64,000 bases of DNA from Nocardia nova SH22a. GTDB lineage: Bacteria > Actinomycetota > Actinomycetes > Mycobacteriales > Mycobacteriaceae. The translations under genes were made by a program, and so were the position numbers. The notes beneath the pieces are model-generated. The model saw nothing but the letters and a program-made list of their open reading frames with translations, was not told the DNA's origin and made no database searches. Of the stretch, positions 42,290-50,416 are shown in pieces; positions within the stretch are counted from its first letter, which is position 1; each line of letters starts with the position of its first letter. The stretch covers positions 3,410,001 through 3,474,000 of the forward strand of contig NZ_CP006850.1 of assembly GCF_000523235.1 (NCBI RefSeq). The letters are read 5' to 3'.

Positions 42290-42598
42290 TCATGATCGAC
42301 TCTGCGTCGAATGAGCTGGCCACCGCGCGAACGACAGCCGCGGCGTGACCGTCTCCACGTCGGCGAGGCTCATCACCGAGTGCAGGGTGAGGATGTCGAG
42401 ATGGTCGGTCGAGGGCGTGATCACGGCCTCGGCGTATGCGGCGCGTACCTGGTCGACCAGCGGGATATGGCTTGCGATCGGTGGCCATACGAGCCGATAT
42501 CCGAGATGTCGCGCGAGTCGCCGGACCCGCGCGACATCCCAATCGGGCGCCTGTGCTTCCGGATGCACCCAGCCGAGCGCGATCGGACGGCAGTCCAT
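42290..42598 (-). CDS. Small resolvase-fold-like protein, paralogue of the gene at 6815
   Basis: A 102-residue protein of unknown function. The layout ALGWVHPEAQAPDWD, RVRRLARHLGYRL, EAVITPSTDHLD and LADVETVTPRLSF follows the 111-residue protein at 6815-7150. Its ATG overlaps the TAA of the 38-residue membrane protein upstream (TAATG), so the two are co-translated. Both genes are divergent from the DUF6879/XRE genes across a motif-rich intergenic region. Confidence 0.6.
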   Translation of the reverse strand: MDCRPIALGWVHPEAQAPDWDVARVRRLARHLGYRLVWPPIASHIPLVDQVRAAYAEAVITPSTDHLDILTLHSVMSLADVETVTPRLSFARWPAHSTQSRS

Positions 42599-42714
42599 TA
42601 TCGGCGGCCCTTCCGCGGGACGGTCGGCCGCGGCGGCTCACCGCGCACGGGCAGCGTCAGCACGGCGACCGTGAACACGATCAAGCCGATAACCAGCAGA
42701 CCTACCAGCCACAT
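42598..42714 (-). CDS. Small single-span membrane protein (38 residues)
   Basis: A 38-residue peptide: one hydrophobic segment (WLVGLLVIGLIVFTVAVLTL) then a Pro/Arg-rich cytoplasmic-looking tail (VRGEPPRPTVPRKGRR). The ATG at 42714 is preceded by GAGGAGG at 7-base spacing, an unusually strong ribosome-binding site for so short a gene, and it is translationally coupled to the following gene by TAATG. The function is unknown. Confidence 0.6.
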   Translation of the reverse strand: MWLVGLLVIGLIVFTVAVLTLPVRGEPPRPTVPRKGRR

Positions 42715-42822
42715 CACGCAGCCTCCTCGTTCGATTGGTGGGCGCCCGCCGTCGAGGTGCAGAGCCACTCGGCGGCGGGGCTTCTTCGAAGCTACGAACA
42801 ACGACCGTCGACACGGAAGGAA

Positions 42823-42947
42823 GTTGCGAAATGTTGCGAATAGTCGATACAGACGCCGGAATATGTTGCTGGACAAGCACAAACACTTGACCTACCCAGC
42901 TCGGCCGGTGGACCATGAGGTGTTGCAAATCCGCAACTGATCGCAAC
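42823..42947. promoter_or_regulatory. Six GTTGC/GCAAC motifs in a divergent promoter region
   Basis: Between the leftward membrane-protein operon and the rightward regulator genes, GTTGC occurs at 42823, 42833, 42865 and 42922, and GCAAC at 42933 and 42943. Pairs are 10-11 bp apart, that is, one helical turn (TTGCGAA twice; GTTGC-AAATCC-GCAAC as an inverted repeat). The pattern suggests cooperative binding by the XRE-type regulator encoded alongside. Confidence 0.5.
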
Positions 42948-42968
42948 AGCGTAGGCAGGGGGCCAACC

Positions 42969-43178
42969 ATGCGCTTGACATTCGTCGCCAAGGATCCGGC
43001 ATCGAATCCCACCGGATCTCCCACGCTCTACCGCACCGATCGCGGTTCGTGGGTAGTACAGGGCTGGGTGATCGACGACCCGGAAACGTTGGCGCAGATG
43101 AACATTCCCGCAGGCGAGTCGTGCGTCGAGATACCCGACCGGCTCGTGCCTTTCTTCGAACAGCAGGGAGGGCAGTGA
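42969..43178 (+). CDS. Small conserved actinobacterial protein (69 residues)
   Basis: A 69-residue soluble protein (RLTFVAKDPASNPTGSP, DRGSWVVQGWVIDDPETL, IPDRLVPFFEQQ) of unknown function. It looks like the small partner proteins found next to DUF6879 and XRE-DUF5753 genes in nocardiae and streptomycetes. Its stop overlaps the GTG of the next gene (GTGA). ATG at 42969 follows the weak site GGGGGCC. Confidence 0.6.
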   Translation: MRLTFVAKDPASNPTGSPTLYRTDRGSWVVQGWVIDDPETLAQMNIPAGESCVEIPDRLVPFFEQQGGQ

Positions 43179-43693
43179 ACGAAATCAGCGACGACGAGTT
43201 CGAGCGGTTGCTCACCGAATTCGAGCACAGCTCCGACCACCTCGAAACCCGCGACGCCTACGGCACCGCGGTCGAGTTACCGCACATGGCGCAGTGGGCC
43301 GCCGGTGAGCCGGACGACCTGGAATGGCTGCAGGGGTGGTGCTCGACGCTAGGTGAACATATCGCGGCGGGCCGCAGCGTTCGCCGGGCCCGCATAGTCT
43401 CGGAACCGCTGAGCGACTATCAACGCTGGTCGCACAGCATCGCCGATCCGATGGTGGCGGCGGGCGAGGATATCCGCTGGGTACCTCGGCGGCTGGTGTC
43501 CTCGATAGGCATTCCGGGCAACGATTTCTACCTGTTCGACGACCGTGCCGTCGTGTTTCTGCACTACGCCGGTAACGGCCTCGGCACCGCGAAAACCATA
43601 TCGAGCGATCTGCATGATATCGCGTTGTGTCGCAACGCATTCGAGTCGGTTTGGGCACTGGCGATTCCGCATCGTGAGTATCAGCCCGTCTAG
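43175..43693 (+). CDS. DUF6879-like protein
   Basis: A 172-residue protein resembling the DUF6879 group (LTEFEHSSDHLETRDAYG, RGRSVRRARIVSEPLSDYQRW-like block, RLVSSIGIPGNDFYLFDDRAVVF, ending in HREYQPV). It is probably soluble and of unknown biochemical role; relatives are encoded beside XRE-type regulators. The family name is from pattern memory, so medium confidence. It starts at a GTG overlapping the upstream stop and overlaps the next gene's start by 20 bases. Confidence 0.6.
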   Translation: MNEISDDEFERLLTEFEHSSDHLETRDAYGTAVELPHMAQWAAGEPDDLEWLQGWCSTLGEHIAAGRSVRRARIVSEPLSDYQRWSHSIADPMVAAGEDIRWVPRRLVSSIGIPGNDFYLFDDRAVVFLHYAGNGLGTAKTISSDLHDIALCRNAFESVWALAIPHREYQPV

Positions 43694-44525
43694 CTCGGCG
43701 CAGGAAGCTCGCCGCGCGCTCGGTGGTCGCCTCCGCGAGATCCGCAAGGACGCAGGATTGACCATTCGCGCGCTCGGCGAGCTGACCGGCCAGCACTACA
43801 CACGGGTATCGAAGGTCGAAAACGGCGTGCAGCTGCCGACTGACGCCGATATCCGTGCCTGGTGCCGAACCTGCGACGCCGATGACCAGGCGCCCGATCT
43901 TGTCGCGACCATGCGAGCGGTCGACTCCGCGTACCTCGAGTTCCGGCGCCAATCACGCGCCGGTATGAAGCGCGTCCTCGGCGCGCATACCCAGAAGCGC
44001 TACGAGCAGACTCGGGTATTCCGCATCTACGAGCACAACGTGATTCCCGGTCTCTTCCAGACCGCCGAGTATTCCGCGGCCATGCTGCGATTCTGGATCC
44101 GGTTCCTCGGCACGCCCAATGATGTGGACGATGCGGTCGCGGTCCGGATGCAGCGGCAACGAATCCTGCAGCGGGGCGGTAAGCGGTTTGTTGTCGTGCT
44201 CGAGGAACAAGCTCTGCGAACCTGGTTCGGTACTGCCGAGACTCAGGCAGGCCAACTCGGCCGCCTCCTCGAGCTGATGGCCCTGCCGAACATCTCGGTG
44301 GGAATCGTGCCGCTCATGGCCGAACGGGACGCGGTCGCCTCTGCCGGGTTCTGGATATTCGATGACGAGCTCGTCGCGCTCGAAACACCAACCGCGAGTA
44401 TCCAGGTCACCCAACCGGCCGAAGTCGGCATGTACGCGCGCATATTCGAGGTGCTCAAGAGTGCTGCGGTCTACGGCCGCGACGCGCGTGCGCTGATCGT
44501 CGAAGTGCTCAGCGAACTCGGCTGA
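43674..44525 (+). CDS. XRE-family regulator with DUF5753 domain
   Basis: A 283-residue regulator. A helix-turn-helix covers ~15-70 (GGRLREIRKDAGLTIRALGE, HYTRVSKVENGVQLPTD) and a DUF5753 ligand/partner-binding domain follows (RIYEHNVIPGLFQTAEYSAAML, VLEEQALRTWFG, NISVGIVPL). This is the common actinobacterial pair type that works with small DUF397 or DUF6879-like partners; some act in development or phage-like defence. The GTG at 43674 overlaps the upstream gene. It is the probable binder of the GTTGC motifs. Confidence 0.85.
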   Translation: MSISPSSSAQEARRALGGRLREIRKDAGLTIRALGELTGQHYTRVSKVENGVQLPTDADIRAWCRTCDADDQAPDLVATMRAVDSAYLEFRRQSRAGMKRVLGAHTQKRYEQTRVFRIYEHNVIPGLFQTAEYSAAMLRFWIRFLGTPNDVDDAVAVRMQRQRILQRGGKRFVVVLEEQALRTWFGTAETQAGQLGRLLELMALPNISVGIVPLMAERDAVASAGFWIFDDELVALETPTASIQVTQPAEVGMYARIFEVLKSAAVYGRDARALIVEVLSELG

Positions 44526-44700
44526 ACGGCTGGTGCTGCGCCGTCGCCGATCGTGTTCGCCGGTGATGCAGGCGGGCGGCGCGCCCGGGTTTCGGACAAG
44601 TCCGGACAAGTCGGACGGGCGGTGGCGGGCTCGAGTCTCATTGTGTTACAACGGTTTTACGCATAGTTTACAAAGCTAACTACTTGTGAGAGGTGGCCGG

Positions 44701-46545
44701 ATGTGCGGAATCGCGGGCTGGGTGGCGTTCTCGGAGGATCTCACGCGGCGGCAGGCGGATATCGATGCGATGACCGAGACGATGGCCTGTCGGGGGCCGG
44801 ACGGGCGGGGCACCTTCGTGCGCGAACATGCCGCGCTGGGGCATCGGCGGCTGGCCATCATCGACCTGCCCGGCGGCACCCAGCCGATGAGCGTGTCCAC
44901 GCCCGCGGGTGATGTCGGGCTGATCTACTCGGGGGAGACCTACAACTTCGGTGAACTGCGCGAACAACTGCGCGGACTCGGGCACCGGTTCGAGACCGAC
45001 AGCGACACCGAGGTGGTCCTGCACGGGTATCTGCAGTGGGGTGAATCGGTCGTCGACCACCTCAACGGGATGTACGCCTTCGCCATCTGGGACGACCGCG
45101 AGCAGAAACTCGTGATGATCCGCGACCGGATGGGTATCAAGCCGTTCTACTACTACCCGACCCCCGACGGTGTGCTGTTCGGCTCCGAGCCCAAGGCCAT
45201 CCTGGCCAATCCGCTCGCGGCCCGCGCGGTGGACCTGGACGGTGTGCGGGAGCTGTTCGCGATGACGAAGGCGCCGGGCTGGTCGCTGTGGAAGGGTATG
45301 CACGAAGTACTGCCCGGCACGCTGGTCACGGTGGACCGCAACGGAATTCGCACGCGCACCTACTGGCGGCTGAACGCGGTCGAGCACACCGACGGCCGCG
45401 ACGAGACGGTATCGCATGTGCGCGATCTGCTGACCGACATCGTCGACCGGCAGCTCATCTCCGATGTGCCGCGCTGTGTGCTGCTGTCCGGCGGCCTGGA
45501 CTCCAGCGCCATCACCGGTCTGGCCGCCGCGCGGCTGGCCCGCAACGGGGAGCAACTGCGCACCTTCTCGGTCGATTTCGCCGATCAGGAACAGAATTTC
45601 GTACCCGACGAAATGCGCGACACCCCGGACTCGCCGTTCGTGCGTGAAGTGGCGGCGCTGGTGCGCTCGGCACACGAGGACGTGGTGCTGAATCCGGCGG
45701 ATCTGTCCGATCCGGCGGTGCGCCGCGCGGTGATCACCGCCCGCGACATCCCCGCCGGGCTCGGCGACATGGACGCCTCGCTGTATCTGCTTTTCGCCGC
45801 GATCCGCAAGCAGTCCACGGTGGCGCTGTCGGGAGAGTCGGCCGACGAGGTGTTCGGCGGGTACCGGTGGTTCCACGACGAGGTCGCGCTGAAGGCCGAC
45901 ACCTTCCCGTGGCTGGCGTTCAACAGCGCGATGACGGGGGAGTCGCGGTGGGAGATCCTGAACCCGGGCCTGCGCGAGCGGCTGGCCCTGCCGGAATTCG
46001 TCGCCGACCAGTACGCCACCGCGGTCGCCGAGGTCGAGCACCTGGACGGCGAATCCGAGGTCGAGCACCGGATGCGCACGGTCTGCCATCTGCACCTGAC
46101 GCGCTTCGTGCGCATGCTGCTCGACCGCAAGGATCGCGCGTCGATGGCGGTCGGGCTCGAGGTCCGGGTTCCGTTCTGCGATCACCGGCTCGTGGAGTAC
46201 GTCTACAACACGCCGTGGTCGCTGAAGACCTTCGACGGCCGGGAGAAGAGTCTGCTGCGCCACGCGGCGAAACACGTACTGCCGGACTCGGTCGTGCAGC
46301 GCGTCAAGAGCCCGTACCCGTCGACCCAGGATCCCGGCTACGCGGCGGTGCTGCAGCAGCAGGCGAAGGAGATCGCCGCCGCCGGGGACTCGCCGGTCTT
46401 CGAACTGATCGACCGGCAGTGGCTGGAGCGCGCCGTGGCACTGGACGCCTCCCAGCTCGACACCCACCTGCGGATGGGACTGGATCGGATCATCGATCTG
46501 CACACCTGGCTGGAGCTGTATTCACCGGAACTGCAGCTGGGCTGA
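44701..46545 (+). CDS. asnB: Asparagine synthetase (glutamine-hydrolysing)
   Basis: A 614-residue class B synthetase. Catalytic Cys2 follows the initiator (MCGIAGWVAF), so translation starts at 44701, not at the in-frame GTG at 44686. The glutaminase domain covers ~1-210; the ATP pyrophosphatase motif is VLLSGGLDSSAITGL (near residue 265); a later segment GESADEVFGGYRWF is the second conserved loop. It makes asparagine from aspartate, ATP and glutamine. It is followed by a strong hairpin. Confidence 0.94.
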   Translation: MCGIAGWVAFSEDLTRRQADIDAMTETMACRGPDGRGTFVREHAALGHRRLAIIDLPGGTQPMSVSTPAGDVGLIYSGETYNFGELREQLRGLGHRFETDSDTEVVLHGYLQWGESVVDHLNGMYAFAIWDDREQKLVMIRDRMGIKPFYYYPTPDGVLFGSEPKAILANPLAARAVDLDGVRELFAMTKAPGWSLWKGMHEVLPGTLVTVDRNGIRTRTYWRLNAVEHTDGRDETVSHVRDLLTDIVDRQLISDVPRCVLLSGGLDSSAITGLAAARLARNGEQLRTFSVDFADQEQNFVPDEMRDTPDSPFVREVAALVRSAHEDVVLNPADLSDPAVRRAVITARDIPAGLGDMDASLYLLFAAIRKQSTVALSGESADEVFGGYRWFHDEVALKADTFPWLAFNSAMTGESRWEILNPGLRERLALPEFVADQYATAVAEVEHLDGESEVEHRMRTVCHLHLTRFVRMLLDRKDRASMAVGLEVRVPFCDHRLVEYVYNTPWSLKTFDGREKSLLRHAAKHVLPDSVVQRVKSPYPSTQDPGYAAVLQQQAKEIAAAGDSPVFELIDRQWLERAVALDASQLDTHLRMGLDRIIDLHTWLELYSPELQLG

Positions 46546-46554
46546 GCATCATCG

Positions 46555-46593
46555 CGCCGGTCCGGCGCCCCTGATCGGGGTGCCGGACCGGCG
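46555..46593. terminator. Strong hairpin after asnB
   Basis: CGCCGGTCCGGC (46555-46566) pairs perfectly with GCCGGACCGGCG (46582-46593), with further pairing GCCCC/GGGGT inside. It begins 10 bp after the asnB stop codon. Confidence 0.65.
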
Positions 46594-46711
46594 GTGTGTC
46601 GGGGGCTGGGGCGCGCAACCGTCGTCGCAGGTCACGGCGGCTGGAACCCAGCACGTGAACATTATTTACTAATAGGTGTTCACAAATCGAGTGTGGTGTG
46701 GTTCACTCCTT

Positions 46712-46725
46712 TGGAACGTGTTCCA
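46712..46725. promoter_or_regulatory. KstR-like operator before the CYP125-type P450
   Basis: TGGAACGTGTTCCA matches the KstR pattern TNNAACNNGTTNNA exactly; with its flanks (TT before, AAA after) it is almost a full palindrome. It ends 12 bp before the P450 start, where it overlaps the ribosome-binding region. KstR controls cyp125 in other mycolic-acid bacteria. Confidence 0.7.
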
Positions 46726-46736
46726 AAGGAGGTACC

Positions 46737-47972
46737 GTGTCCGCGCCGTCTCTGCCGTCCATCAGTCACGAATTCGACTTCACCGATCCCGGCCTGCTGG
46801 CCGACCGTCTGCCCGTGGCCGAATGGGCCGAGCTGCGTCGCAGCGCCCCCGTGTGGTGGGTCGACCAGCCCAACGGAGTCAGCGGTTTCGACGACGGCGG
46901 CTACTGGGTCGTCAGCCGCCTCGACGACATCAAGGAGATCTCGAAGAACTCGGAGGTCTTCTCCACCCACGAGAACACCGCGGTCATCCGTTTCAACGGC
47001 GAGATCACCCGCGAGGAGATCGACATCCAGCGCGCCATGCTGGTCAACACCGACCCGCCGGAGCACGACAAGCTGCGCCGCATCATCTCCCGCGGTTTCA
47101 CCCCACGCGCGGTGGAGAGCCTGCGCGTCGCGCTGCGGGAGCGGGCCGAGCGCATCGTGCGCGAGGCCAAGAAGACCGGCGGCGGCGATTTCGTCCAGCA
47201 GGTGGCCTGTGAGCTGCCGCTGCAGGCGATCGCGGAACTGCTCGGTGTGCCGCAGTCCGATCGCGGCCAGCTGTTCGAGTGGTCGAATCAGATGATGGGC
47301 TACGACGATCCCGAATTCGCCGACAGCTACAAGATGGCCAACGCCCAGGTGATGGGCTACGCGTGGAACCTCGCCGAGGAGAAGCGCAAGTGCCCGGCCG
47401 ACGATATCGTCTCGCAGCTGCTCAACGCCGACATCGACGGTGAGGCACTGGGTTCGGAGGAATTCGCCTGGTTCGTGATCCTGCTCGCGGTGGCCGGTAA
47501 CGAGACCACCCGCAACGCCACCACGCACGGTATGAAGGCGTTCGTCGACAACCCGGAGCAGTGGGAGCTGTACCGGGCCGAGCGTCCGCGCACGGCGCCG
47601 GACGAGATCGTGCGCTGGGCCACCCCGGTCATCGCCTTCCAGCGAACCGCGCTGTCCGACACCGAGATCGGTGGTCAGGCCATCAAGAAGGGCCAGCGGG
47701 TGGGTCTGTTCTACTCGTCGGCCAATTTCGACGAGGAACGCTTCGACAAGCCGTTCGAATTCGACGTGATGCGCAACCCGAACCCGCACGTCGGCTTCGG
47801 CGGCACCGGCACCCACTACTGCGTCGGCGCCAATCTGGCTCGCCTGCAACTGGATCTGATCTTCAACGCGATCGCCGACGTGATGCCGAACCTGCGCGAG
47901 ATCTCCGCGCCGGTCCGGCTACGCTCGGGCTGGTTGAACGGAATCAAGAGCTGGCAGGTCGCCTACGAGTGA
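46737..47972 (+). CDS. Cytochrome P450, CYP125-like sterol 26/27-hydroxylase
   Basis: A 411-residue P450. It resembles mycobacterial CYP125A1 in many blocks: FDFTDPGLLADRLPVAEWAELR, ISRGFTPRAVESL, CELPLQAIAELLGVPQ, I-helix VAGNETTRNATTHGM, ExxR in EIVRWATPVIAFQRTAL, heme-thiolate FGGTGTHYCVGANLAR with C362, and LRSGWLNGIKSWQV. CYP125 starts side-chain degradation of cholesterol by oxidising C26/27. GTG at 46737 follows AAAGGAGG. The KstR-like operator and ChoD-type oxidase elsewhere in the window support a sterol role. No redox partner is adjacent. Confidence 0.93.
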   Translation: MSAPSLPSISHEFDFTDPGLLADRLPVAEWAELRRSAPVWWVDQPNGVSGFDDGGYWVVSRLDDIKEISKNSEVFSTHENTAVIRFNGEITREEIDIQRAMLVNTDPPEHDKLRRIISRGFTPRAVESLRVALRERAERIVREAKKTGGGDFVQQVACELPLQAIAELLGVPQSDRGQLFEWSNQMMGYDDPEFADSYKMANAQVMGYAWNLAEEKRKCPADDIVSQLLNADIDGEALGSEEFAWFVILLAVAGNETTRNATTHGMKAFVDNPEQWELYRAERPRTAPDEIVRWATPVIAFQRTALSDTEIGGQAIKKGQRVGLFYSSANFDEERFDKPFEFDVMRNPNPHVGFGGTGTHYCVGANLARLQLDLIFNAIADVMPNLREISAPVRLRSGWLNGIKSWQVAYE

Positions 47973-48034
47973 GCGATCGGGCCGCGCGGGTAGCCCGCGA
48001 GCCCGGACGCCCCGGCGGCCCAGGACACAGTGTG

Positions 48035-48075
48035 CGCACCGGCCTCGACGTACCCGTGACGTCGAGGCCGGTGCG
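48035..48075. terminator. Perfect 17-bp hairpin after CYP125
   Basis: CGCACCGGCCTCGACGT pairs perfectly with ACGTCGAGGCCGGTGCG around a 7-base loop. It begins 62 bp after the P450 stop and ends 21 bp before the next gene. It may terminate the P450 message; an operator role for the TetR gene cannot be excluded. Confidence 0.65.
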
Positions 48076-48095
48076 TATGCGACGAAGGACGACGC

Positions 48096-48815
48096 ATGAC
48101 TGCCGCACGACGGGGCCGGATGCCCGCGGTGACCGATACCGATATCCGGCGGGTGGCCCGCACGCTGCTGGTCGAGCAGGGCCCGGAGGCGGTGACCCTG
48201 CGCGCGATCGCGCGCGAACTCGGCATCACAGCACCGGCGCTGTACCGGTACTACGCCTCGCGCGACGATCTGGTGGGCGCGCTGCGCATCGACATCTGCG
48301 CGGATCTGGCCCGGGAACTCGCCGTGCAGGTGGCGGCGCTGCCCGAGGACGGCGTGGTGCAACTGTTCGCCATCTGCAAGGGATTCCGGCAGTGGGCACT
48401 GGCCCACGCGCACGAGTTCACCCTGGTGTTCGCCTCGCCCGCCGGTGATTCCACCAGTGCCATGCGGCAATTCGACGAACCGTTCGGCCGCATCTTCCTG
48501 GAGGCGGCCGGGCGGTTGCTGACCACCTACGACATCGTCACCCCGCCCACCGACGAGATCCCGCACGCACTGCGCGAGGACCTCATCGGATTCCAGACCG
48601 AACTGCTGGCCGTGCTGTCGGAGTCCGGGCAGAAGTTCCCCGCCGAGAAACTGGATCTGGGCGTCACCTATCTGATGATCCAGTTCTGGGCGCGGCTGTA
48701 CGGCCACGTGACCCTCGAGGTGTTCGGCAACTACCCGATTCCGGTGCGCAATCCCGACGCGCTGTTCGACGCCACGCTCGCGGATCTGGCCCGTTCCATC
48801 GGGTTCGCGGCCTGA
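48096..48815 (+). CDS. TetR-family regulator with WHG/TetR_C_13-type ligand domain
   Basis: A 239-residue repressor. The helix-turn-helix is LRAIARELGITAPALYRYYAS (near residue 40), and the ligand domain carries HAHEFTLVFASPAG and FGRIFLEAAGRLL, as in actinobacterial WHG-domain TetR proteins. It follows CYP125 on the same strand but after a strong hairpin, so co-transcription is unlikely. It converges with the ThrE-type gene (13-bp gap). Its target is unknown; a role in sterol or lipid control would be speculation. Confidence 0.87.
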   Translation: MTAARRGRMPAVTDTDIRRVARTLLVEQGPEAVTLRAIARELGITAPALYRYYASRDDLVGALRIDICADLARELAVQVAALPEDGVVQLFAICKGFRQWALAHAHEFTLVFASPAGDSTSAMRQFDEPFGRIFLEAAGRLLTTYDIVTPPTDEIPHALREDLIGFQTELLAVLSESGQKFPAEKLDLGVTYLMIQFWARLYGHVTLEVFGNYPIPVRNPDALFDATLADLARSIGFAA

Positions 48816-48828
48816 GGGCCCCTGCGTC

Positions 48829-50289
48829 TCAATCGAAGTCGTCGGGCCGGACGCCGGTGACCCGGCGCAGGATTCGCGGCCGCCGCAGCCACCGCGCGAA
48901 CCACTCGCCGAGGGTGATACCGCCGCCCAGGGCACAACCCACCACCAGCGCGGCGAACATCTGATTGAGGCCGACCAGCAGTTCGTCGTTGAGCAGCGCC
49001 GACAGACCCCGGTAGACCTTGAGACCGGGCAGCAGCGGTGTGATGCCCGCGACCGCGACCACCAGTGGCGGCGTGACCGCGCGGCGGGCCAGCAGACCAC
49101 CGGCCAGGCCGATCACGGTCGCCGCGACCGCCGCCGCGATCACCGGACCGAATCCCGCGTGCTGGACGAACAGATAGCAGACCGTGATCCCCGCACCGGT
49201 GATCGCCGCGACCGTCAGCGCGCGGCGTTCGGCGTAACAGGCCAGCGCGAAGGCCGTCGCGGCCACGGCACCGGCGACGATCTTCAACGGCAGATTCGAT
49301 ATGTCGTAGGACGAGGAGGTCATGTCGATCGGCGGAGTCTGCGCGCCGAACGCCTCTGCACCGCGCAGCGCCAGCGCCACACCGCCGATGATCGCACCGG
49401 TCATCACCAGCACTTCCAGCATGCGGGCCGCGGCGGTGATGGGTGCGCCGGTGATCGCGTCCTCCACCGCACCGACCAGCTGCAAACCACTGAGCAGCAC
49501 GGTGATTCCGGCCGCGACGATCAGGCTGGGATTGGTGTTGAGCCCCTCGGCGAAGGTCTGCAACAGAATCGCGGGCACGGTGGCGATGACGCCGCCCATC
49601 ATGTTCTGGAAGAAGAACGGCAGGCCCAGCTTGTTCAGCTGCCGGTTGGTCCGGTCGATCAGCAATGTCGTGGCGAAACTCACCGCGGCCACCATCATGG
49701 TGCCGCCGAGCAACACCGAGATCGACGCCGCCAGCAGCGACCAGCCGAAGGTCGCGATCCAGCGGTTGTAGGGGTGGGGCGCCGCGGTGATCGCGTCGAG
49801 GGCGGCATGGGCCTCGGGCGGCGGCACCACTTCCCGGCGGATGCGCCGCGACAGCCGGTCGACGGCCGTCAGCCGGGTGAAGTCCAGCGACCGGTACTGC
49901 ACCACCCGCATCGTCGTCGCGGGCGGCAAGGTCGGGCCGCGGTCGGCGGAGATACGGATCGAGTTGTAGGTGACGTCGATATCGCAATGCACGAGACCGT
50001 AAGTGGCGGCGATGAATTCGACCTGGGTGCTCGTATCGGTCACCGCGGTGCCCGAGGACAGCACCACCTCGCCCACCCGCTCGGCCAGGTCCAGCACCTC
50101 GGTCACCGCCGCGTCGTCGCTGAGGTCGATCGGCCGCAGCGGCGCGGGCGCCTCGACCACGGAATCGACGGTGGCCCGGCGCTGGGCGACCAGTCGATCG
50201 GTCACCGTTCCCATCGCCCGATGCCACAACGAACTCGGCCGGGTCTCCGGCCCCGTGCGGACGAGTTCGGGCTCCAACTCATCTGTCAC
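48829..50289 (-). CDS. ThrE-family threonine/serine exporter
   Basis: A 486-residue protein of the ThrE family (Corynebacterium threonine exporter). The N-terminal ~170 residues are soluble with a conserved serine-rich block (GEVVLSSGTAVTDTSTQVEFI), then about ten membrane segments (WSLLAASISVLLGGTMMVAAV, GITPLLPGLKVYRGLSAL). The family exports small hydroxy amino acids and peptides. GTG at 50289 is chosen for its fit to the family N-terminus. It is divergent from the acyl-CoA oxidase. Confidence 0.9.
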   Translation of the reverse strand: MTDELEPELVRTGPETRPSSLWHRAMGTVTDRLVAQRRATVDSVVEAPAPLRPIDLSDDAAVTEVLDLAERVGEVVLSSGTAVTDTSTQVEFIAATYGLVHCDIDVTYNSIRISADRGPTLPPATTMRVVQYRSLDFTRLTAVDRLSRRIRREVVPPPEAHAALDAITAAPHPYNRWIATFGWSLLAASISVLLGGTMMVAAVSFATTLLIDRTNRQLNKLGLPFFFQNMMGGVIATVPAILLQTFAEGLNTNPSLIVAAGITVLLSGLQLVGAVEDAITGAPITAAARMLEVLVMTGAIIGGVALALRGAEAFGAQTPPIDMTSSSYDISNLPLKIVAGAVAATAFALACYAERRALTVAAITGAGITVCYLFVQHAGFGPVIAAAVAATVIGLAGGLLARRAVTPPLVVAVAGITPLLPGLKVYRGLSALLNDELLVGLNQMFAALVVGCALGGGITLGEWFARWLRRPRILRRVTGVRPDDFD

Positions 50290-50416
50290 ACCGGACACGG
50301 TAGTCGGACTCGATGGGTGCACAGCGGTTAGCTCCCTCACTCCGGCGCGGTACTTCGAGCAGGGCAACGACCTGGTTATCCCCGCCGCCGCACGGCGACC
50401 GCTACAGTCGGTACAC

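Noticed and set aside
44680..46503. 607-codon minus-strand frame opposite asnB
   Set aside because: Antisense shadow of a highly conserved gene.
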